From Xylaria sp. FL1777 (Eukaryota; Ascomycota; Sordariomycetes; Xylariales; Xylariaceae): a stretch of DNA of 64,000 bases. Within the stretch, counting starts at the first letter, position 1. Each line of letters starts with the position of its first letter. The translations under genes were made by a program, and so were the position numbers. This document shows positions 57,301 through 64,000 of this stretch, piece by piece. A model generated the notes under the pieces. That model saw nothing but the letters and a program-made list of their open reading frames with translations. It was not told the origin of the DNA and made no database searches. Location: assembly GCA_022578965.1 (NCBI GenBank), contig MU400586.1, forward strand, positions 62,001 through 126,000, read 5' to 3'.

Positions 57301-60140
57301 TAAGTTCCAGTATCCCACAGATAATTCGGAGCCCTGGCGAAGTGAAAGTGAGACATATGAAAGACATTCAGCCTCTTGAAGACCGACTCTCTAAATTTCC
57401 GGGACCTTTGAAAGGAAAATCAAAGAAGAAGGAAGTCGTTGCGTGGCTCAGTGCTGGTATTGACGGTCTCGAGAGGATACTGCCTAATGTGTCGTTCCAG
57501 CAACCCGTTTCACATGAGGATAAGAGAACAGTTGAGCGAGTTTTGCTGTGGAAGATTCTGAGAGTCTTAGTAGAGAATGATGGCGTTCTTGAAGGAAATC
57601 CAGCAGTAGAAAAGGCCGTCCGCGACATTATTTCTCCTGGCCTCGAATCTGCTGGTCCCGAGATGTCTTCCTCAATCTCAACAGGTGTAGATCTAACGGG
57701 AAAAACCACAACATCAACTACTTTGCAAGCAGATGCTGCAGATTCTACGGCTACGGAGTCAATACGCAGATATCTACTTCTAGGTGATCGCGAAAAAGCT
57801 GTATGGACAGCAGTGGACAAAAGATTGTGGGGTCATGCCATCCTCATATCTAGTTCAATGCCGAACCCCGAGCTTTACAAGCAGGTCGCCCAGGAGTTCA
57901 TTAAGAAAGAGGTCAATCATGTGGGCCATGGCAATGAGTCCCTTGCTTCACTTTACAGTGTTTTGTCTGGTAATTTCGAGGACGCTGTTGATGCACTTGT
58001 TCCCGTCCACGCTCGAGCTGGCTTGCAGCTCGTATCAGCTTCTGCCTCCGCTGCGTCTCAAGATGTACTTGCTGGGCTGGATAAGTGGCACGAGACTCTG
58101 GGAATGATACTTAGTAACAGACGGCAGGGGGACGGTGAAGCATTGCGGGCATTGGGAAACCTCCTATCTGGATACGGAAGGGCCGAGGCAGCTCACATCT
58201 GCTATATATTTGCGAGACACTTTGCCATATTCGGCGGCTTGGACGACCCTAATGCTAATTTTGTTCTTGTTGGAGCTGATCATCGACGGCAAGCAGACCA
58301 ATTTGCCAAAGAAACCGAGGCACTTCAACTCAGCGAGGTGTACGAATATGGACTATCACTTGTGCCCGGCTCGAATGTGGCACAGAGCTGTCCTCACCTG
58401 GCTGCGTACAAGCTTCAGCATGCTATGGTTCTTGCTGAGCACGGCTTCCGAGACAAGGCCCTACAATACTGTGAAGCTATATGGAGCGCGATTACATCCC
58501 AAACGAAAAAGTCTCCTTATTTTCACCCTGTCTTAGAATCCGCCGTTGATGATCTTATGAGGAGATTAAAACAGGCTGCTGGCGAGGAGTCATCATCATG
58601 GATCACTAAACCTAAGATGGATCAAGTTTCCAGTAACATGTGGTCTCGGTTCAGCAAGTTCGTTGCTGGTCCGGATGATGATGGAACGGAGAATGGGGCT
58701 TCTGGCGAGGGCGGCGCCGAGGTTGGACCTTTCGCGCGCATTGCGGGCGGGACGCCTGCAGCTAGTCGGTCTCCTTCTGTTTCCAACTTCGAGGTGTACG
58801 GTTCCAGCCCGTCAATGCCCACAAATAAGGCTTCCTCAGCATACGCTCCAGCTGCCGTTCATTCTACGACTTCACCATATGAACCTACTGTGACGTATAA
58901 CCCTGCCCCTCGATCATCAATGGAGAGAACGTCAGGAGAGCTGTCACGAAGTTCCTATGAATTTACAAGGCGCGGTTCTGACATGCAGAACGGAAATGCC
59001 AATCCATATACACCTCTACCCATGAGCAGCTCACTGCCTAAGAATGTCTACCAGCCTGCGGCTCCAATCACCCCAGACGCGTCGCCATATATGCCCACTT
59101 CTCAGAGCCAACCATCACCTATCCCTGAACAGTCATCGAATGTTGGATATCTAGGAGGATATCAACCATTTGGTGGTGATCATGGCTCCGAAGGGGCTGG
59201 CGCTGCGCCAGCTTACGGTATGCCAGGCACCGGGCTAAATAACCAAGCTCCAGCAAGTAAAAACGGCTATAATTCAGGCTACCAGCCTTCTTACGGGAGC
59301 TACGAGCCACCCGCAACACAGACAGATACTTCTGGTGGTTATGAACCTCCTTCATATCAACCATCCAGTTTTGAACCACCCTCTTACGAACCCGGTCCGG
59401 TAGATGACGATGGATTAGACAATAAACCTAAACAAAAGAGTTTTATGGATGACGATGATATTCCTGGCTTCAAACCAAATGAGAAGAGCAAGACTGAAAA
59501 AGACCGAGAAAATGAGGAAATGTTTAAAAGAGTGGCTGAGGAAGAGGGTGAGTCGAATCGTTAAAGTACAATGACAACTTGCTAACAGATGCCAGCAAAA
59601 CGGGCCGCGGAAGCGAAAGCCGGGAAAAAGAGTGGTTGGGGCTTTGGTGGATGGTTTGGTGGTGGCAAGAAGGAGCCTGCGGAACTACCAAATAAGCCTA
59701 TTAAAGCGAAGTTGGGTGAAGCCAGCAGCTTCGTGTATGACCCGGATCTAAAACGCTGGGTAAACAAAAAGCCAGGGGCCGAAAACACACCTGCGAAGAC
59801 CGCTACACCACCACCTCCTCGTGCTGCCAGCACACCTCCTTCCAGTACTGCATCGGCACCACCAATTGGAATCATGGCTCCACCACCCTCTCGCCCTACA
59901 CCCCCTCCAATGACATTAAGTAAAGCCATTTCGCAGGAAAGCTTGAATGCGCCTGGCGGCGCTCCTCTCATGGCACGCAGCGTTTCGAACCAGAGCAACG
60001 CAAGTGCACCACCCAGCAGACCGACTACGAGCCTTAGCAACGCCAGTAGCATCGAAGACCTTCTGGGAGCAGCAGGGCCGCGAAAAGGCGCCAAAAAACC
60101 GCGGAAATCAGGACGTTATGTGGATGTTATGGCGAAGTAA
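54360..60140 (+). CDS. SEC16: SEC16, COPII coat assembly scaffold
   Basis: Two exons: 54360-59547 and 59596-60140, about 1910 aa. Sec16 organises ER exit sites and stabilises the COPII coat by binding Sec13/31, Sec23 and Sec24. The first ~930 residues are disordered, acidic then Pro/Ser/Tyr-rich, with short repeated SRYSPAP-like stretches. The conserved central domain starts at [20 protein letters not shown] (about residue 940) with [13 protein letters not shown] and [20 protein letters not shown]. The ACE1-like helical domain (about 1130-1410) includes [20 protein letters not shown], then [20 protein letters not shown]. The Tyr/Pro C-terminal region ends in the typical [17 protein letters not shown] block encoded by exon 2. 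The acceptor is taken as GCCAG at 59595, because the nearer ACAG would break the frame. Confidence 0.95.
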
Positions 60141-61608
60141 AGCCTTGACCTACCATGAATCAAAAACTCTAGCGCAGGGACGCCTTGAGTATGATCTACA
60201 ATGAACAATATTCTAATAGGAGATGGATTGGCAAAGGGAGACATGGTATTAAAGACATAGGGCGCGGGCATATTTCATGCTGCACTTCTGGCCTGGCGTT
60301 CATGGATTCAGACATTTTTATTTTAAGATACGGGTGTATTATAGACATAACAATATTGTAATAAGGCATACCCTTCGTTGATCACTTTGAAGTAGACCAC
60401 CCTGTACTGGCTTTGTTTGCGAGATGGCTGCATGTGAGGTTCCTCATCGGGGCAAGGAGATGATAGTAACCAGCTGGGGCAACTACGACCTGGCTAGGCG
60501 TTGACGGACGAACTCTACTTTATTATACGGAACACTTGGAGGGGAATGGCAGTCGGTCGAGTCCCTCACCTCTTCAGGACGACCTTTTTATATAGTGTCA
60601 AGTGTCAAGGTTTCGTAAAAGCTAAGGCACTTGTAGCTGAGCGGGCACCCTTGGTTCTCTAATAAATGATATCGACTTGTCGTAAAAAATGCGATTTGTT
60701 TTGTTATAAAAAAAAAAGTGCGTGTGCCATGGCAGCCAGCCTGCTCGTTGAGTTCGCTATTGAGGTGAGTAGAATGGGTAACTGGAATTGGCCCCTGAGT
60801 AGCTAAGTCTGGCTTGGTCATACGGCTGGATAAGAGTAATATAGCTACACTCTCTTTACTGTTACGATAGATTTTCACCAGAACAAAACAAAGGTCATTG
60901 TAGACAGTTTAGTTATTAGCTCTTGACTTCAATTGGTTGCGTTTTCTTTGATCGCTATATACCCCTTATCTATTTGATCAGTCAGTACTAGAAGGGGTAG
61001 AGCGTAGCCTATCCCCTTCTATTATTTATGCAGTTCGCGCTTGGTGTAGCGAGATCTGAGATCGTGATACCCTGAGAGGCGCAATCCGCTTTCAAACGGG
61101 CAGTGAAGGTTTTGAAGGGAGTTCGTGGTAAGGAACGCAAGATTACACTAGCGTTGGGGACAAGTGCGTTTAAGGGGTGGAGAAAGCTACATAGGCGTGT
61201 CATTGTTGGAATCTTGTAACTACCTATATTACCTACAGAGTGTAAGATACAATGTTGGCCAAGGTAGTAGGTATAGCTTCGAAGCGACAGGCTTTGATGG
61301 TTTAATGTGGGATATAGGGGCTGATATGAATCCTAACATTCTATCGAAGTAATCCTTGTATATGGAGATTTGCCCCTTTTTATGTTAGACTAGTTTGGGG
61401 GAAGTTTGCTTCAAGGGATGAAGTTGTACATGCTTAGATGCTCGTCGTGTGACTTTTCCCGTTCCCGAGTCATCAACAAATCGGACTAGAAATGGAATAG
61501 TAACAGGCTCTGTTTGGAAAAATAGATCTGATTCGGGATCGTAGTACAAGGTATCGGAACTGGATATTTCTACTTTGTCTGGGAGACACATCATTACATC
61601 TGCAAACG
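60141..61608. other. Intergenic, no gene recognised
   Basis: About 1.5 kb after SEC16. Moderately AT-rich, with an A-run at about 60708-60718. No coding signal, RNA gene or repeat that I can support. Confidence 0.5.
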
Positions 61609-62271
61609 ATGGCGGGTGCTACCAAGAAGCGGTTGGTTACGATTGTCACTATTGGCGATCATGTCACCAACATAATTCTGAGAGCTTTAACAAATATATA
61701 TCATTCGCCTTGCATTATTCCCTCTCCTGTGTCTCAATCTATACATCGTCCAAATATCTCACCACCGAACAACACAACTGTCTTGAAGGACTCGGACGAA
61801 GCTCTACCCCCCGAAATGCCTCAAGCAGCGGCATGGCATGTGATCTGCTGGGAGGGCGAAGAAGAACCAGAACAACATGCATCGGGATTACCAGGGACCG
61901 AGCAGGCCTACTGGTTCAAGGTCCTCGTCCCACACGATCGGATAAGCGAGTACACGAAGACCAAAGTGAAGCACGGCAAGACAGAGATGAAGCTCAAGGA
62001 CAAACGCTCGCATGTCCAATGTACCATATGCAAGTGGTATGAGGAATTTCCGGGGAGCACTAGCATAGGGCGATGGGCACCCTACGGGCAGATCAGAGCG
62101 GAATGGGACAAACTCCCCGCGACTAATGGATACTACACTTTCTACAGCACCGCCATGGCTCACCCCATCTCTCCCGCTGTGGACCATTACTACGACCTGG
62201 AGTTCTTCGTAGGGAAGCACACCAGTAGCTGCCCCCAGGCATGGTTCCAGACCTGCACTTTTCAAGTCTAA
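61609..62271 (+). CDS. Hypothetical protein, unrecognised
   Basis: Single exon of 220 codons starting at ATG 61609; an internal Met at about 61816 could also serve. I do not recognise the family. The N-terminal ~65 residues are low-information. From about residue 70 the protein is rich in Trp/Tyr/Cys (AAAWHVICWEGEEEPEQHA, YWFKVLVPHDRISEYTK, then SHVQCTICKWYEEFPG, AHPISPAVDHYYDLEFFVGK) and ends QTCTFQV. Alternating hydrophobic segments suggest a compact beta-rich domain. There is no signal peptide or membrane segment. A CxxC (CTIC) plus other Cys could bind metal, but too few conserved positions are visible to say so. It could be a lineage-specific gene, since it stands alone between two gene-poor stretches. 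Confidence 0.55.
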   Translation: MAGATKKRLVTIVTIGDHVTNIILRALTNIYHSPCIIPSPVSQSIHRPNISPPNNTTVLKDSDEALPPEMPQAAAWHVICWEGEEEPEQHASGLPGTEQAYWFKVLVPHDRISEYTKTKVKHGKTEMKLKDKRSHVQCTICKWYEEFPGSTSIGRWAPYGQIRAEWDKLPATNGYYTFYSTAMAHPISPAVDHYYDLEFFVGKHTSSCPQAWFQTCTFQV

Positions 62272-63986
62272 GCGAATGTATGCACTTCATTACTCAACTG
62301 TCTAGTGGCCTACTAATGTACTTATAGACTCCTGGCTGTTGGAGATATGGCTCTGGAGGTTAGAGATAGCCCGAGTCACAAGAGGGCGGATATTAGGGCG
62401 AAAAATAAAAAAAAGGCGTGACGGGCGGTAACTTTGGCACTTATTCATTTTGGCATAGGGCCCACGACGATAGCGAAATATGTCTTCCTATAAAGCCGCG
62501 CGAATATTTTTCATCTTTCATTTTTCCATTTGCCGGGCATCGGTCCCCTTGCTCGGGTTTAGGTAGTATCGGTGTTCTTGACCCGGTCTGCGTCTACGGG
62601 CCCCCGTATTCGTTTACTTCCACAACGGGGACTGATCGCTAGTCGCATGTCGTACATGTAGGAAAGACGAGGTGGTAACCGGCTCTCCGTCTCACACACC
62701 AATTACGAGGCGCCGTTAACGACAATTTGCGAGTCCCCCCTTGCTTTCGTTACCGATGTGAAACGATTTAGCTCGTGTGACGAAAGCTTTTTGACGTAGT
62801 GTGGGGGTCCAGAATTAATCCAGATACTGATTAGCCTGCCAGTTTCAGCCAACGACGGAATGTCGGCCGATGTGATAGACAGTGTAGCTTAGATTTTCGT
62901 TGGTTGTACAAGAAGATTGCACGGGCACTGCGGTGGTACAGGGGAGATTCGATCCATTCCTTGCTACCTGGGTAGGAGAGGCCGTCGTCGGTTAGGCTTT
63001 GGATCAAAGGATCGTGATACATTGACATTCGTGTTGAGAAAATCATTTTACTGAATCTCGTTACCCGTACGGACTACTACATGCAAGAGCGGCAACAAGC
63101 GGCTATTAATGAGCTCCTGCGAAAGCTGAGTCCATATTAGCTAGTGATCCAATTATTTTGTCTGTTTCTGCGTCAAGTGGGAAGACATTAGTGCGTAGCT
63201 TGTCTATTGTGATTATACTGACTTCTAGAACTAAAACTCTTCAGCCACAGCCGGCAGCGTGTTATATAACATTTTAAAGGTTAAATTAAATATAGTTGTG
63301 ACTTTAAAAATTAAAGAAGCTAATTATACAAAGTAAATATTTTATTACATTTGTATAAGTGTTTGTATCCCTCCGTATTAGTTCCACCTTCTGTTGATAC
63401 TCGTCTTTCTAAGGCTGTGCTTTGAAGTCTTCCTTTCCCATTCCACCAGACATTCTCTTTCGCATCCAAGCTACCATATCGTTTGTTAAAAATATCATCA
63501 AAGCGCCATTTATGTTCTAACGATATATCCGCCCCTTCGACCCATTTTCAGCCTATCGAGCGCGGTCTTTCAGTTATGGATATTTTCTAGTTCTAGAAAC
63601 TAGTTTTACATATTGTGTTGAGTCTAAACAACTAAGAGTGAGAAATTAACTAAGGGACCTAGGATGCAGCAGTCCTTGAATGTGTAGACTGTTTCTATTG
63701 CTTTGTTCAAAGTAGAGATAAGCACTTGAGCGTCAAAACTACGGCATTGTTCAATATAAATCAATAGCTTAACAATACCTTTGTAGTTTAACACCGCTTA
63801 AACCCTGGGAAATCGAGCGAAACAGCCTGTTTTGTCTAACTGTATATATATAGAAAGACACTAACCAGGAGGTTTGTGCGTATTATTTTTGCAGAGATCA
63901 ACTCATAAGTCTATTCTAAGATTCCGACAGAAACACACATACTCCAACAAGACCCAAGCTCCAGTGCACACATCATTAATATCAAA
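62272..63986. other. Intergenic, AT-rich in its right half
   Basis: About 1.7 kb with no gene recognised. A strongly AT-rich patch lies at about 63265-63360. The right end probably contains the promoter and leader of the gene that may start at 63987. Confidence 0.45.
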
Positions 63987-64000
63987 ATGTCACGCTCGCA
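63987..64000 (+). CDS. Possible start of a gene truncated by the window edge
   Basis: ATG in a good fungal start context (ATCAAAATG) followed by codons for S-R-S before the window ends. The preceding ~50 nt are A/C-rich like a 5' leader (CAACAAGACCCAAGC...). Only four complete codons are visible, so nothing can be said about function. Confidence 0.3.

Overview
The window is eukaryotic nuclear DNA from a filamentous ascomycete (Pezizomycotina, probably Sordariomycetes). Almost every gene is broken by short introns of about 50-100 nt with GTRNGT donors, CTRAY-type branch sites and YAG acceptors. The recognisable proteins (CPCR1-type RFX factor, Sec16, class II eIF4E, RAD7/RAD16, GH3 beta-glucosidase) look most like those of filamentous ascomycetes. 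Species cannot be fixed by reading. Exon coordinates below were derived by hand from reading-frame continuity and splice signals, so single boundaries may be off by a nucleotide or by an alternative site.

Layout. 0-5 kb: the 3' end of an NTF2-like gene (+), a NAT9-type acetyltransferase (-) and mitochondrial methionyl-tRNA synthetase (-). 5-11.5 kb: RAD16 (-) and RAD7 (+), the two core subunits of the nucleotide-excision-repair factor NEF4, transcribed divergently from one ~1 kb promoter region. 12-16 kb: a flavin monooxygenase (+) convergent with a secreted class-3 lipase (-). 16-19.9 kb: almost 4 kb with no gene that I can support. 19.9-24 kb: a secreted GH3 beta-glucosidase (+) and mitochondrial ribosomal protein bL34m (-). 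25.9-30 kb: an APH-fold kinase (+), a complex palindrome beside an AT-rich patch, and the CAF-1 large subunit (+). 31.4-37 kb: a class II eIF4E (-), 3.8 kb of gene-poor AT-rich DNA, and the ER-shaping protein Yop1 (-). 39-45 kb: an RFX transcription factor (+) and aspartokinase (+). 45.5-53.3 kb: a small unknown protein, a saccharopine/fructosyl-amine-oxidase-like flavoenzyme, KIN17 and a second DAO-family flavoenzyme (all +). 54-60 kb: the large COPII scaffold Sec16 (+). 61.6-62.3 kb: an unrecognised protein. At the right edge an ATG in good context may open a further gene.

Most genes are housekeeping and unrelated to their neighbours. The clear functional pairing is RAD7/RAD16. Weaker themes are secreted hydrolases (lipase, beta-glucosidase) and amino-acid metabolism (aspartokinase with a GCN4/CPC1-type site upstream, then two amine/amino-acid oxidases). 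The most unusual gene-structure signals are an apparent one-nucleotide exon in the beta-glucosidase, a RAD7 start codon that seems to be split by an intron, and repeated use of the rare donor GTTGGT in aspartokinase. I found no CRISPR array, rRNA, convincing tRNA or intact transposon.
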